DNA of 64,000 bases from Allonocardiopsis opalescens (GCF_003002095.1 NZ_PVZC01000005.1:62001-126000); one strand, 5' to 3'. Shown: positions 51,368-61,192, counted from the first letter of the stretch. Notes: generated from the sequence alone by a model not told the origin. Numbers and translations: made by a program.

Positions 51368-53010
51368 CCGGCCGCCCGCGCGGACCCGTCCCCACGGCCG
51401 GTCCACCGCCCAGCGGCCGCGCCGCCCTCACCACCGACGACCCCGTCGCGCACGCACTGCACGCCGCCTGGTCCGGAGCCGATCCCGGCCCGCCCGTCCC
51501 CGAACGCCGTCCGGCCGCGCGCCGCCGCTGGTCCGCCACCGCGGTGCCGCTGCCGCGGCTGCCCGACCCCGGCCTCGGCGGCCTGCTCGACCTCGCGCTC
51601 GCGGGCGACCCCGCGCGCAAGGTCACCGGAGTGCGCCTGCGGCGCGTACCGTCGGCGGGTGCCAGGTACCCGGTCGAGGCACACGTCGTGTGCGCGGGCA
51701 CGGCCTGGCGCTACGACCCCGTCGCACACGCGCTCACCGCCCCGGTCCCCGCGCCGCCCCACGGATGCGCACAGCTCCCGCCTCCGAGCACGCACCCCGC
51801 CCCGACGGCGTGCCCTGGCCCCCCACACGCGGAAGAGGAGCCTCAGGTCCTCAGTCGCGCCGCCTCACCCGGTGCGGCCGGCACCACATCCGATCCGGGC
51901 GGCGCGGGCGCGACGGAAGCCGTGACCCGCCCCGGGGTCTCGGGCGCCGCCCCGTGCGCGTCCCATCCGACCCGAGCGGACGCCCCGGCCGCCGACACAT
52001 ACGCGCACACACCGCCCCGAGCGGTACCCGGCCCGCCGCCGAGCACCGCACCGATCGATACGGAAGGAGAGCCCGCCGAGGAAGGCGCACCGGCTCGAAC
52101 CACGGCCGCAGGAGGCACCACCCTGGTGCTGTCACTGCTCCCGGCCCGCACGACTTGGCGGTACGGGCCGCGCTCACTCCCGGTGCTGCTGCTCGACCTC
52201 GGGCACGCCGTCGCGTCCCTTCTGGCCGCGGCACGTGCGCTCGGCATGCACGCGGTCGCGGAGTTCGGCGTACCGGGCGAGCGATTGGCGGCGCCGGCCG
52301 CACTGCCGTGGCACGACGGCGCGGTCCGCTGGCCGGGCACCGCACCCGAGTTCCCACTCGCGGCGGTGCACCTCGGCGGCCCCGTCGACCTCACCGGGCC
52401 CCGCCGCGCCGACTCGGGCGTCCGCCCCGAGGCGGAACCGCGCTCGGTCATCGCGGCCGCCCAGTCGGCGCACCGGATGGTCGCGGCGGCACTGTCGCGG
52501 CTGGCCGCCCCCGATCCGCCCCGAATGGCCGCGACGGCACCGCCCGGTGCGCACAGCTGGTCCTCGGCCACCGGGCCCGCCTTCACCGCCGCGGCGCTGC
52601 TCGCCCGCAGCAGCGCCCCCTGGCAACGGATCGCCACGGCCGCCGAATCCGACTGGACCGACGTACTGGCGGCGGCCCGCGCCCACGTCGGCGCCCGCGC
52701 CGCTCTGCTGCGCCCCCGCGCGCACCCGGCCGCGGCCCGCGCGCTGGCGGACCGCTCCTGCGGTCAGCCGGTCTGCGCCGCCGCCGACGCGCTCCTCCTC
52801 GTCTTCGCCGCCCCCGAAGCGTGCATCCAGCACACCCTGCACACGTACACCACCGCCGCACGCGCCGTCCACGCCGCCTGGCTCACCGCGACCGAGGCGG
52901 GCCGCGCCGCCCGCCCCATCGGCTGCTGGATCGACGCGGGCGCCATCCCCCACCCGGACAACGGCACACCCGCACGCCTGGTCCACGCCCTGGCCCTGGG
53001 CGATGGCTGA
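51364..53010 (+). CDS. SagB-type azoline dehydrogenase with a disordered insertion
   Basis: 548 residues. VTGVRLRRVPSAGARYPVEAHVVCAG (the SAGxxYPxE motif that binds FMN), YGPRSLPVLLLDLGHAVASLLAAARALGMHAV and a C-terminal nitroreductase-like half (CGQPVCAAADALLLVFAAPEACIQHTLHTYTTAARAVHAAWLTATEAG) identify a TOMM B protein. It oxidises azolines to azoles. Residues 128-250 are a Pro/Ala/Thr-rich insertion absent from ordinary SagB. The gene is coupled to YcaO by GTGA. Confidence 0.82.
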   Translation: MTGRPRGPVPTAGPPPSGRAALTTDDPVAHALHAAWSGADPGPPVPERRPAARRRWSATAVPLPRLPDPGLGGLLDLALAGDPARKVTGVRLRRVPSAGARYPVEAHVVCAGTAWRYDPVAHALTAPVPAPPHGCAQLPPPSTHPAPTACPGPPHAEEEPQVLSRAASPGAAGTTSDPGGAGATEAVTRPGVSGAAPCASHPTRADAPAADTYAHTPPRAVPGPPPSTAPIDTEGEPAEEGAPARTTAAGGTTLVLSLLPARTTWRYGPRSLPVLLLDLGHAVASLLAAARALGMHAVAEFGVPGERLAAPAALPWHDGAVRWPGTAPEFPLAAVHLGGPVDLTGPRRADSGVRPEAEPRSVIAAAQSAHRMVAAALSRLAAPDPPRMAATAPPGAHSWSSATGPAFTAAALLARSSAPWQRIATAAESDWTDVLAAARAHVGARAALLRPRAHPAAARALADRSCGQPVCAAADALLLVFAAPEACIQHTLHTYTTAARAVHAAWLTATEAGRAARPIGCWIDAGAIPHPDNGTPARLVHALALGDG

Positions 53011-53714
53011 GACCATGCCCGCCCGGCCCGCTCCCGTCCGCCGAGGCCGAGCGGCGACCGGGCGCCGGTCCCGCCCGGCGCCGGTCCTCGCTCCCGGTTC
53101 CGCCGACGGGCCCCATGAGCAGCACCGCCGACCCACGCGTCGAAGCACACCCCCGACCCGTCCGCGCAGATTCCGACGGGTGCCGAGTCCCATGCCGCCT
53201 CGTCACGACTCCCGCTCACGATGGCCGTCCAAGACCGATCCCACAGTGATTCGGCCGGCGGTCAGCGGGACGTGCCCTCCGGTTCAGCACAGCGGAGGCG
53301 AGCGGAGCCACCGAGCACACCCACCGAATGCCGCCACGCGGACACCGCCGCCCTTGACATGCTCACCTGCAGACGCGCTCCCCCGCACCCGAGGGCCTTC
53401 ACCTCACAGCGATTCGCGCAGAAGGCGGCGGGGTGCCGCTCTGACCATCGCGGACAACGCGATCGAAGAAACCGAAGACGCCCACCGACGCCTCCCGCGT
53501 GAGCCCCCAACGGCAGACGGCAGCGGCCACACGGCAGAACGCCCGTCCAGAGGGCAGCGGGGCGCGCCGTGCAGACCATCACGGACGAAATGACGTGCGA
53601 CGACCCAAGACGCCCGCCGCCGACTCCCGAGTGGAGCCCTCAGCGCGGGCACCGCCGCCCGTCGGCATGCCCACCTGCAAACGCGATCCGCCCGCACCCG
53701 CGCGGGCCTTCACC
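53011..53714. repeat. Gap with degenerate copies of the ATPase gene 3' end
   Basis: Three related stretches are seen. The real 3' end is near 53,665-53,800; 53,340-53,500 repeats CTTCACCTCACAGCG, CGGCGGGGTG and CGAAGACGCCC in the same order; and about 53,540-53,640 repeats GTCCAGAGGGCAGCGGGG, GCCGTGCAG-CCATC and GACG. Spacing is about 150 bp. No separate gene is supported. Confidence 0.65.
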
Positions 53715-54620
53715 TCACAGCGGTTCGTCCAGGAGGCAGCGGGGTGTGCCGTGCAGGTCATCGTGGACGACGCGGCCGGAGACGCCGAAGACCCGCGCCA
53801 GCAGGTCCGGGGTGATGACGTCGGTGGGCGGGCCGTCGGCGGCCACGCGGCCGTCGGCGAGGGCGACGATGCGGTCGGTGAAGCGGGCGGCGTGGTCGAG
53901 TTCGTGGAGGACGTACACGACGGTGAGGTCGCGTTCGGCGCGGAGGCGGCGGACGAGGGTCAGCACTTCCAGTTGATGGCGCACGTCGAGGTGGGCGGTC
54001 GGCTCGTCGAGCAGCAGTACGGGGGTGCGCTGCGCGATCGCCAGAGCGACGCGGACGCGCTGCCGCTCACCGCCCGACAGAGTGTCGAGCACCCGGTCGG
54101 CCAGCCCGGTCACGCCCGCGGCGTCGAGGGCGGCGTCGATCTCGGCCGACTCCCCCTGCACCAGCATCCCGAACGGCCCCCGGTGCGGGTAGGCGCTCTG
54201 CCGGACCAGCTGCCGCACGGTCAGGCCGGGCACCGGTGGCAGCGACTGGTGCAGCACCGCCACCCGCCGCGCGATCTCGCGCCGCGACAACCGGCGCAGC
54301 GGCCGACCCTGCAGCTCGATGGCGCCCCGGTCGGGGCTGAGCAGTCCGGCCAGCAGCCGCAGCAGGGTGCTCTTGCCGCACCCGTTCGTCCCGACGAGCG
54401 CCACCGTCTCGCCCGCGCGGATCGTCAGATCCACCCCGTCCAGCACCGGCCGCCCCGCGTACCCGAACGCGACGTCGGCCACCTCGAACACCGGCTCACG
54501 CGGGCCGCCCGGCCCGTGCGCCCCAGCCGTGACCGGCGAGGGCGACCTGTTCGAATCACGGACCGGCACACCGGCGTCCGTTCGTCGGCCGTCCGCGCCG
54601 ACGAGCGTCTCATCCGCCAT
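53715..54620 (-). CDS. ABC importer ATP-binding protein (FecE/siderophore type)
   Basis: 301 residues. Residues 1-42 are an extra Pro/Gly-rich tail. Walker A is LVGTNGCGKSTLLRLLAGLL (77-84), the signature LSGGERQRVRVALAIAQ, Walker B VLLLDEPTAHLD and the H-loop VLHELDHAARF. The segment RGPFGMLVQGESAEIDAAL is typical of iron-chelate importer ATPases. With the FecCD permeases and the binding lipoprotein it forms a metallophore importer. Its start overlaps the repetitive gene upstream by 11 bp. Confidence 0.9.
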   Translation of the reverse strand: MADETLVGADGRRTDAGVPVRDSNRSPSPVTAGAHGPGGPREPVFEVADVAFGYAGRPVLDGVDLTIRAGETVALVGTNGCGKSTLLRLLAGLLSPDRGAIELQGRPLRRLSRREIARRVAVLHQSLPPVPGLTVRQLVRQSAYPHRGPFGMLVQGESAEIDAALDAAGVTGLADRVLDTLSGGERQRVRVALAIAQRTPVLLLDEPTAHLDVRHQLEVLTLVRRLRAERDLTVVYVLHELDHAARFTDRIVALADGRVAADGPPTDVITPDLLARVFGVSGRVVHDDLHGTPRCLLDEPL

Positions 54621-56610
54621 CACGCACATCCTCCCCACGCCGTTCGCCACCGGACGGCGCCGCCGCGACGGCACGAAGCCGCGCCGCCCCTGAGACGACT
54701 CCCTCCGCACCGGAAGCCTCCGGCCACCGGATCCCGCCCGCTTCGCTCCGCCCTTTCGTGCCCGGCCACCGCCGCGACGCGGCACACGCACCCGACCGGG
54801 CGATCAACCGGTGCACCGGCGGCGTCGACATGCCCGGCCGAGCAGGGTCGCCAGCCCACCGCACCCCGCCGGACCGCGTGCGTTCGATGGCCGGTGGACG
54901 GTTCGGACACGTCGGCAGAGCCGTCGACGGCCCCGCAGGAGCGGTCCCGCTCCACGCCGCCAAGCCCCGGTCCGACCGCGCCCTCTCCGCGAGATGGTCC
55001 GCTCCATCCGGCGCCGGGATACCGACGGTCGAGCGCGGCGCGGCTCCCCGCCGCCGCTCTCCGCGTCGGCCGCCCCCGGCGGACGACGCGCGCCCGCTCC
55101 GAGCGTCACCGGCACCTACCGACAGCGCCGCCGCCCCCGACCGCACCCGGGCGCCACGGCACTCCTCCGCGCCGGCGGCCGCGACTCCGGAGGTCGTCGG
55201 CGGCCCTCCGCAGACGACCCCGTTCCGCGTCGCGAGACCCGCACCCGGGTTCAGCCGGGTTCTGACCGCACCCGCGTCCACTCCGTCCGAGACCTGGAGT
55301 TCGATGGCCCCGCTCGACGCGGCTCCCCGCCCCTTTCCCGGCACGGCGGCCATCGGCGTGGACGCCGTGCGACCGCTCAGGCCACCACCGGCACCCGCGG
55401 ACAGCGCCGACGCACTCGACCGGGCGCCGAGGCCGCCACGCTGCTTCGCGGTGAGCGGCGAGCGTTCGGAGGGCGGCGAAGCGTTCGTGGACCTCGACGA
55501 GTCCGCCGCCGGTCCGGTCGGGTCGGTGCTGCTCCGCGCCGCCTGGCGCACTCCCGCGCCGAACTCATTCCCTTCCATACCGATATTCGCTCGATCCGGC
55601 GCATGGGCGTCACCGGCGCCGAGCAGCACGGCATCCCCTTGCCGCTCCGCACCGATCGGCCCCGCCTCGGAGCCCGAAGTCCCCTCGGTCAGATCACCAC
55701 CGGGGTCGGACGAAGCTCGATCGCCGCCATACTTCGCGCCGGAGGGCGCGACTTCGGGGGGCACCGACGGCGCTCCCGGACCGGTCCCGCTCCGGATCGC
55801 CGGGCCCGCCGGTATGACCGGCCGAGCGCTCTGCAAGCTCGCGCTCAAATCGAAGCAGGCGCCCGCGTCAGACACCTCGATCGGCGCGGCCGTCCCGCGT
55901 CCCTCGTCCAGCGCGGCGGCCGCCCCAGCGGACGGCACGCACCCGCTCAAGGAAGCGCGAGGACCCGATCGGGTGCGGCGGCCACCGGCTTCCTCGCCGC
56001 CGGAGCGCGGGCTTCCAGAAGTCGGCGGCCCGGTCGAGGGCACCGGCGCATCCGCCGCCGACTCACCGGCCACCGGGGCGGCCGGTGGTCCGCCCGGTCC
56101 ACTCCCGTTCCGCACCACGAGCAAGGCGCCCGTGGCCGACCGGGGGCTCGCCGCCCCCGCGTCCACTCCGTCCGCCGGCCCAACCGCATCGGGTCCGGGC
56201 GGCGCGGATCCGGGACGGCTCTCTCCGGACCCGGCCGTCGCTTCGACGGACGACACGCGTGCGGCCACGGGAGCGCCGGAGCCCGGCGACGGCGCCGACA
56301 CGCTCGACCGGGTACGGCCGTCACCACGCTGTTCGGCGTGCAATGGCGTGGGTCCAGAGGTCACCGGGCCATTCGTGGACCCTGGCACGTCGGCCCTCGG
56401 CCCACCGGCCGCCGCAGGGTACGGTGCCGGTGCGCGGTCGGTCCCGCGCCGCGCCGCCGCGTCCGCGCCCGCGTCCGTTCCGTCCGGCGCGTGAGGGTCA
56501 GCGGTGTCGGCCGCCTCGGTCGACGGGCCGGACCGGGACAGGATGAGGTCACGGGCGGTCCTGGCCATCACCTGGCCGGGCGGTCGGCCCGTCCGGTGGT
56601 CGGAGGTCAT
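54610..56610 (-). CDS. 666-residue repetitive, disordered protein (coding status uncertain)
   Basis: It opens with MTSDHRTGRPPGQVMARTAR and continues as Gly/Ala/Ser/Pro/Arg-rich sequence without a predicted fold. Degenerate units of about 95 residues recur near residues 92 (AEQRGDGRTRSS), 205 (GEEAGGRRTRSG), 292 (AKYGGDRASS), 388 (AKQRGGLGARSS) and 481 (AEECRGARVRSG). The ATG overlaps the FecCD stop by ATGA and the stop overlaps the ATPase start, so the frame is exactly where a coupled operon gene would be. It may be a real surface or spacer protein, or repeat DNA that happens to stay open. Confidence 0.35.
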   Translation of the reverse strand: MTSDHRTGRPPGQVMARTARDLILSRSGPSTEAADTADPHAPDGTDAGADAAARRGTDRAPAPYPAAAGGPRADVPGSTNGPVTSGPTPLHAEQRGDGRTRSSVSAPSPGSGAPVAARVSSVEATAGSGESRPGSAPPGPDAVGPADGVDAGAASPRSATGALLVVRNGSGPGGPPAAPVAGESAADAPVPSTGPPTSGSPRSGGEEAGGRRTRSGPRASLSGCVPSAGAAAALDEGRGTAAPIEVSDAGACFDLSASLQSARPVIPAGPAIRSGTGPGAPSVPPEVAPSGAKYGGDRASSDPGGDLTEGTSGSEAGPIGAERQGDAVLLGAGDAHAPDRANIGMEGNEFGAGVRQAARSSTDPTGPAADSSRSTNASPPSERSPLTAKQRGGLGARSSASALSAGAGGGLSGRTASTPMAAVPGKGRGAASSGAIELQVSDGVDAGAVRTRLNPGAGLATRNGVVCGGPPTTSGVAAAGAEECRGARVRSGAAALSVGAGDARSGRASSAGGGRRGERRRGAAPRSTVGIPAPDGADHLAERARSDRGLAAWSGTAPAGPSTALPTCPNRPPAIERTRSGGVRWAGDPARPGMSTPPVHRLIARSGACAASRRWPGTKGRSEAGGIRWPEASGAEGVVSGAARLRAVAAAPSGGERRGEDVRDGG

Positions 56611-57644
56611 GTGGCCGTCCTTTCCATGGCGGCTCCGCGGCCGCCTCGGCGGACCACCAGGACCAGGGCGGCCGCGCCGAGGACGGCGGTGACGACGCCC
56701 GTAGGCAGGCCGAGGCGCTGGCCGTCCACCTCGGCGGCGAGCCAGCGGCTGCCCAGCTGGGCGAGGGCGTCCGCGCCCGTCACCGCGGCGGCGCCCAGCG
56801 CGGCGGCGGCGGGTACGCCGAACCTCGGGTCGGAGCCCGCGGCGGCCCTGGCCAGGTGCGGGACGACCAGGCCGACGAAGGCCACCGCGCCCGCCAGGGC
56901 GACGGCCCCGGCCGCCAGGGCCACGGCGCCCGCGAGGGCGACGCCCCGTGCGCGGGCGGCGGGCAGGCCGAGGGCGGCGGCGTGGTCGTCCCCGGCGCCC
57001 AGGACGCCGAGCGCCGCCGATCCCAACCACACGCAGCCGAGCGCCACCGCGATCCACGGCCCGGCGACCGCGAGGTGGTCCCAGGTGCGGCCCTCGACCG
57101 AGCCGACCAGCCACCGGAGCGCGTTGCCGAAGCGGCTCGGCTGGTAGGCGAGCAGCATGGTGGTCAGGCCGGTGAGCAGTGCCGAGCACAGCAGCCCGTA
57201 CACGACGAGCTGGGCGGAGTCGTGCTCGCGCGCCAGCAGCCAGGTCAGCGCACCGCCCGCCAGCCCGCCGACGAGGGCGGCGGTCAGCGCGCCCGCGGCC
57301 GACGCGGCGTCGGTCAGGCCGAGCACCAGCGCGAGCAGCAGCCCGAGGACGGCCCCGGGGTTCACCCCGGTCAGTTCGGGCGCGGCCAGCGGGTTGCGCA
57401 GCACGAGCTGGAGCACCAGCCCGGCCACGCCCAGCGCCGCGCCGACGAGCAGGGCGGTGGCGGCCTGCGGGAAGCGCAGGGTCCACATGATCTGCGCCTG
57501 CTGTCCGGAGCGCTCGCCCGCGAGCACGTCGGCGACCACCCCGGCCGGGATGTCGCCGTAGGCGAGCACATTCGCCAGCGCGCACAGCGCCGCGGCCGCC
57601 GCGAGCGCGGCGGCCACCACCGGTCCCCGTACGCGCCGCCTCAC
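56607..57644 (-). CDS. FecCD/BtuC-type importer permease 1
   Basis: 345 residues with nine or ten membrane spans: NPLAAPELTGVNPGAVLGLLLALVLG, GGLAGGALTWLLA, LGLPAARARGVALAGAVALAAGAVALAGAVAFVGLVVPHLARAAAGSDPRF (coupling region) and LPTGVVTAVLGAAALVLVVRRG. This is the FecCD fold that pairs with a second permease for iron-chelate, B12 or other metal-chelate uptake. GTG 57644 overlaps the stop of permease 2 (GTGA). An ATGA overlap leads into the repetitive gene. Confidence 0.9.
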   Translation of the reverse strand: MRRRVRGPVVAAALAAAAALCALANVLAYGDIPAGVVADVLAGERSGQQAQIMWTLRFPQAATALLVGAALGVAGLVLQLVLRNPLAAPELTGVNPGAVLGLLLALVLGLTDAASAAGALTAALVGGLAGGALTWLLAREHDSAQLVVYGLLCSALLTGLTTMLLAYQPSRFGNALRWLVGSVEGRTWDHLAVAGPWIAVALGCVWLGSAALGVLGAGDDHAAALGLPAARARGVALAGAVALAAGAVALAGAVAFVGLVVPHLARAAAGSDPRFGVPAAAALGAAAVTGADALAQLGSRWLAAEVDGQRLGLPTGVVTAVLGAAALVLVVRRGGRGAAMERTAT

Positions 57645-58717
57645 CGCGCCACCTCCTCGGCCGCGGCCGGGGCCGGGCGCGCCGACCGGCGCAGCAGCAC
57701 CAGCCCGGTCCCGATGCCGACCACGGCGGTCCACGCCCCGAGCGGCGTCTCGACGGGGGCGAAGACCAGGCGGGCCGCCTGGTCGGCGCCGAGGGTGACG
57801 AGCGCGCCGATCAGCGCCGTCCACGGCAGCCAGCCGCGAGCGTCGGCGGACGGACGCAGCCGACGGGCCAGCAGCGGCGCCAGGAAGCCGACCCAGGCGA
57901 TCGGCCCGCACGGCCCGACCACCCCGGCCACCAGCAGCGCCGCCAGCGCGATCAGCCCGAGCCTGGCCCAGCCCACCCGCACGCCCAGCGACGCGGCGGC
58001 GTCGTCGCCGAGCCGCAGCAGCCCGAGCACGGGCATGGCCAGCAGCGTGAGCGGGACGGCCAGCAGGGTCCACGGCAGCAGCTGGGCGACGTGCTCCCAG
58101 GTCATCCGGGTCAGGCTGCCGACCAGGTAGCGGAAGAGGCTGTCGTACTGCAGCCGGCTCGCGGTGGAGAGCACCGCCAGGGTGAGCGCCTGCACGGCCG
58201 TCGACGCGGCCGCGCCGATCAGCAGCACGGACTCCGCGCCGCGCCCGAGCCGGGCCGCCGCCAGGCAGACCGCCCCGCCCGCCAGCGCACCGCCGAGCGC
58301 GGCCGCCGGGTGCAGGCCGAGCGGCACCGGCAGCCCCCACACCACGATCATCGCCATCACCAGCGAGGCGCCGCCGGACACTCCGAGCAGTTCGGGCACG
58401 GCCAGCGGGTTGCGCAGCGCCTCCTGCATCAGCAGCCCGGCCACCGCGACGGCCGCGCCCGCCAGCACCGCCACGATCAGCCGCGGCAGCCGCAGCTCCC
58501 ACAGCACCACGTACGCCAGCCCGTCTCCCTCGGCCAGCACCGCCGGGAGCCGGTGCACGCCGATCACGGGCTCGCCCAGCGACAGCGCCACCGCGCCGAG
58601 CCCCAGCAGCAGCGCGAACATCCCCCCGGCGGCGAGCAGGGTGGGCACCTCGCCGCGCGACCGGGCCGCCCCCGCGACGGCCTCGTCCGCCCGGCCGGTC
58701 AACGTGCGCCCGCTCAC
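57641..58717 (-). CDS. FecCD/BtuC-type importer permease 2
   Basis: 358 residues: ALRNPLAVPELLGVSGGASLVMAMIVVWG (permease signature), LLIGAAASTAVQALTL, LGVRVGWARLGLIALAALLVAGVVGPCGPIAWVGFLAPLLARRL, and a conserved C-terminal span. Nine to ten membrane segments are evident. It forms the heterodimeric channel with permease 1. GTG 58717 opens the ATPase-proximal transporter operon, downstream of 1.4 kb of repeat DNA that separates it from the binding-protein gene. Confidence 0.9.
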   Translation of the reverse strand: MSGRTLTGRADEAVAGAARSRGEVPTLLAAGGMFALLLGLGAVALSLGEPVIGVHRLPAVLAEGDGLAYVVLWELRLPRLIVAVLAGAAVAVAGLLMQEALRNPLAVPELLGVSGGASLVMAMIVVWGLPVPLGLHPAAALGGALAGGAVCLAAARLGRGAESVLLIGAAASTAVQALTLAVLSTASRLQYDSLFRYLVGSLTRMTWEHVAQLLPWTLLAVPLTLLAMPVLGLLRLGDDAAASLGVRVGWARLGLIALAALLVAGVVGPCGPIAWVGFLAPLLARRLRPSADARGWLPWTALIGALVTLGADQAARLVFAPVETPLGAWTAVVGIGTGLVLLRRSARPAPAAAEEVAR

Positions 58718-60133
58718 CCCACCGCCCCGCCCTCACGCCGCCCGATCCGGCAGCGGCGATCGGTGGCCGACCGGCCACTCCACGTCTCCCTGCCTCCCCG
58801 GCACGAGCGCCCGGAACCGCCATACCGCGCCGCTCGGCCGCGCGACCGCGCCCTGTCGGCACCACGCGGCGCACGGCGGCACAGACCGCCGTTGAGGACG
58901 CATCGTCCACTCACGAACACCACCCCCTCACGCCCACACGACCGGCCACCGACGGCACCCGCCTGCGCTTGCTCACCGCACCGCCCCAGCGGGCAGCCGC
59001 GCTCGCACACCGACCACGGGCCGCAGCGACCCCGCGCGTGCGCGCCCGCTCCCCCGCGCGAAGCCCCAGAGCCGCCCTCCCGGGCCGCCCGGCCATTGCG
59101 ACCGCGCTCCGGCGACCCCGCGCGGCGCCCGGCGGCACGGACCACGACCGAGGACGCATCGTCCGTTCACGGCAATCCGCACCCCTCACACCCACGCCCA
59201 CACGACCGGCCATCGACCACACCCACCTACCTGCGCTCACACCGCTCCGCCCGGCGACGCCGACCGGTCTCCCGCAGGACGCACCGCTCGCCCACCCGAC
59301 CCACCCGGCAAGGGCGTTCACCGGCCGACCGGAGGACCGCGCCGAACCGCGCATCCGCGCCCGCTCCACCGCACCAACGCCCAAGGCCGTCGTGCGGCGC
59401 AGCGCGGCCGCGCCCTCCGCCGCTCAGCGCACCGCGGAGCCGACCGCCGCCGAGGACGCGTCCCCCGTTCACGAACACCACACCCTCATGACCACGAACA
59501 CGACCGCACCCGCCTGCGCCTGTTCACCGCACTGCTCCGCCCTCGCATCGGCAGCGGCGGTCGGTCGGCGGACGCACCAGCCCGCACATCCGCACGGCCG
59601 TTGCGGACCGCGCTGTTCGCGCGCCGCCGCTGCGGACGCATCGGCCGCTCAGCGTCCCGGCGCACAGCAGCGAGCGCCGTTCCCCTGGCCGTATGGCCGC
59701 GTCGGTTCCGCTCTCGTGCCGCCCGGGCCTCGGATGGTCGCGGCCGCGCACCGAGGGCGGGTCGCAGGTGCGTACGCCCGCGCTCAGCACGAAGCGTCCA
59801 CGGCTTACGGACCCGGCGGGCGGCTTCGGCTCGGGGGACCGTCGCCCTGCCGCGCGCCGAGGCGGCATCAGGGGCACCGCCGAGGCGGCGCCACCGTGTC
59901 CGCCGCATGCTCGCGCCCGGCCGGCCTGCGGCCACGAGCGTCCACAGCACCTGAGCGACCGTTCACCCGGAGGCGCCGCAATGACGGGCCCGCGCACGGC
60001 GGGTGTCGGAGGGCCGCATCGGCCGGGCCGACCCGCGCCGCCGCGCCGCCGGATCCGCGCCGGAGCGAACTGGCGGCCCCGCCGCGCCGGGACCCTGCCG
60101 CCGGGCGGCCGTCGACCGGTCCAAAGCCGTTGT
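58718..60133. repeat. 1.4-kb gap with imperfect tandem repeats
   Basis: Units recur near 58,894, 59,150, 59,452 and (weaker) 59,632. Each begins with a GAGGACGCATCGTCC-like string, followed by TTCACGAACACCAC, CACACGACCGGCCA, CGCCTGCGC and CACCGCAC. Spacing is 256-302 bp. No gene with a ribosome site was found. It splits the binding-protein gene from its permeases. Confidence 0.65.
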
Positions 60134-61120
60134 TCACTGCAGGGCCTGGTCGATGGCCTGGTCGAGGATGAGGGTCATGGCGCGGGTGCCGCGGCCGGTG
60201 CCCCATAGGGCGGGGTCGACCTCGTAGACGCGGTCGTCGCGGACGGCGGTGATCTGGTTCCAGACGGGGTCGTCGGCGTACTCCTCGGCGACGGAGGCGT
60301 CGCCGAAGCTCTGGATGAAGATGACGTCGGGGTCTTCGGCGAGGATCTGCTCGACGCTGTAGGCCTGGGCGGTCTCGAAGCCGCCGCCGAGGCTCGGCCA
60401 GGGGTAGTGGAAGACCTGGGCCAGCAGGTTTCCGGGGAGGACCTCGTCGGTGTCGACGCCGATGGTGCCGACGCCGCCGTACATGGACAGGACGGTCAGT
60501 TCTCCGGCGCCGCGCTGCTCGGCGCGCTGCCGGGCGTCGGTGAGGGCGGTGGCGAAGCGCTGCTCGGCGGCGGCCTGCTGTTCGCCGCGACCGGTGAGCC
60601 GGGCGAGGTCGCGCAGGTAGGCGATGGAGTCGGTGTAGGTGGAGGCGTCGAGGTTCCACAGCGGGGCGTGCGCTTCCAGCGCGGGCGCCAGCTGCTCGTG
60701 CACTCCGGCGAGGCCGATGACGAGGTCGGGGTCCTGCCGGACGATGTCCTCGGGGCGTTCGGTGCCGAAGCCGCCGCCGATGGTCTCGACCTCGCCGGCC
60801 TGCTCGCCGAGGTAGCCGTCCAGGGCGAGCAGGTCGGCGGAGGTGGACGCGACCGGGCGCAGGCCGAGTTCGAGCAGGATGTCGTCGCACAGGCCGGTCA
60901 GGCAGACGATCCGCTCGGGGACGGCCGCCAGGGTGATCTCGGTTCCGGCGTGGTCGGTGATGGACAGGGACGGTTCGACGGGCGTCGCCTCGGCCACCGG
61001 TGCGATGCTCGATGGCGCCGCCGCCTCGGCGCCGTCCTCGGCGGCGGTGCCGCAGGCGGCCGCCAGGCTCAGACTCGCCGCGACGGCGGCAATGACCGGT
61101 ACAGCTCGCGCAGGCGGCAT
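60134..61120 (-). CDS. Metal-chelate-binding lipoprotein (TroA-like, PF01497)
   Basis: 328 residues. The signal sequence AVPVIAAVAASLSLAAAC ends in a lipobox with Cys23 as the lipid site. The mature part has ITDHAGTEITLAAVPERIVCLTGLCDDILLELG (the usual DxxG-tP-pRVV start of siderophore-binding proteins), the long central helix, and IQSFGDASVAEEYADDPVWNQITAVRDDRVYEVDPALWGTG. It should bind a metal chelate at the outside face of the membrane. A Zur-like box lies 73 bp upstream. GAGGAAA precedes ATG 61120. Confidence 0.9.
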   Translation of the reverse strand: MPPARAVPVIAAVAASLSLAAACGTAAEDGAEAAAPSSIAPVAEATPVEPSLSITDHAGTEITLAAVPERIVCLTGLCDDILLELGLRPVASTSADLLALDGYLGEQAGEVETIGGGFGTERPEDIVRQDPDLVIGLAGVHEQLAPALEAHAPLWNLDASTYTDSIAYLRDLARLTGRGEQQAAAEQRFATALTDARQRAEQRGAGELTVLSMYGGVGTIGVDTDEVLPGNLLAQVFHYPWPSLGGGFETAQAYSVEQILAEDPDVIFIQSFGDASVAEEYADDPVWNQITAVRDDRVYEVDPALWGTGRGTRAMTLILDQAIDQALQ

Positions 61121-61192
61121 GGGGGCACCGTTTCCTCTGCTCAGGGCCCGGCGGGGACGCGGACGCCTTTTCGGGTGGGCTTGACTCGATTT

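Noticed and set aside
54758..56494. 578-residue plus-strand frame opposite the repetitive gene
   Set aside because: No ribosome site, no motif and no operon context; the minus frame has overlapping starts and stops with its neighbours.
58718..60133. CRISPR array
   Set aside because: Repeats are about 250-300 bp, degenerate and without unique spacers; no cas genes are present.
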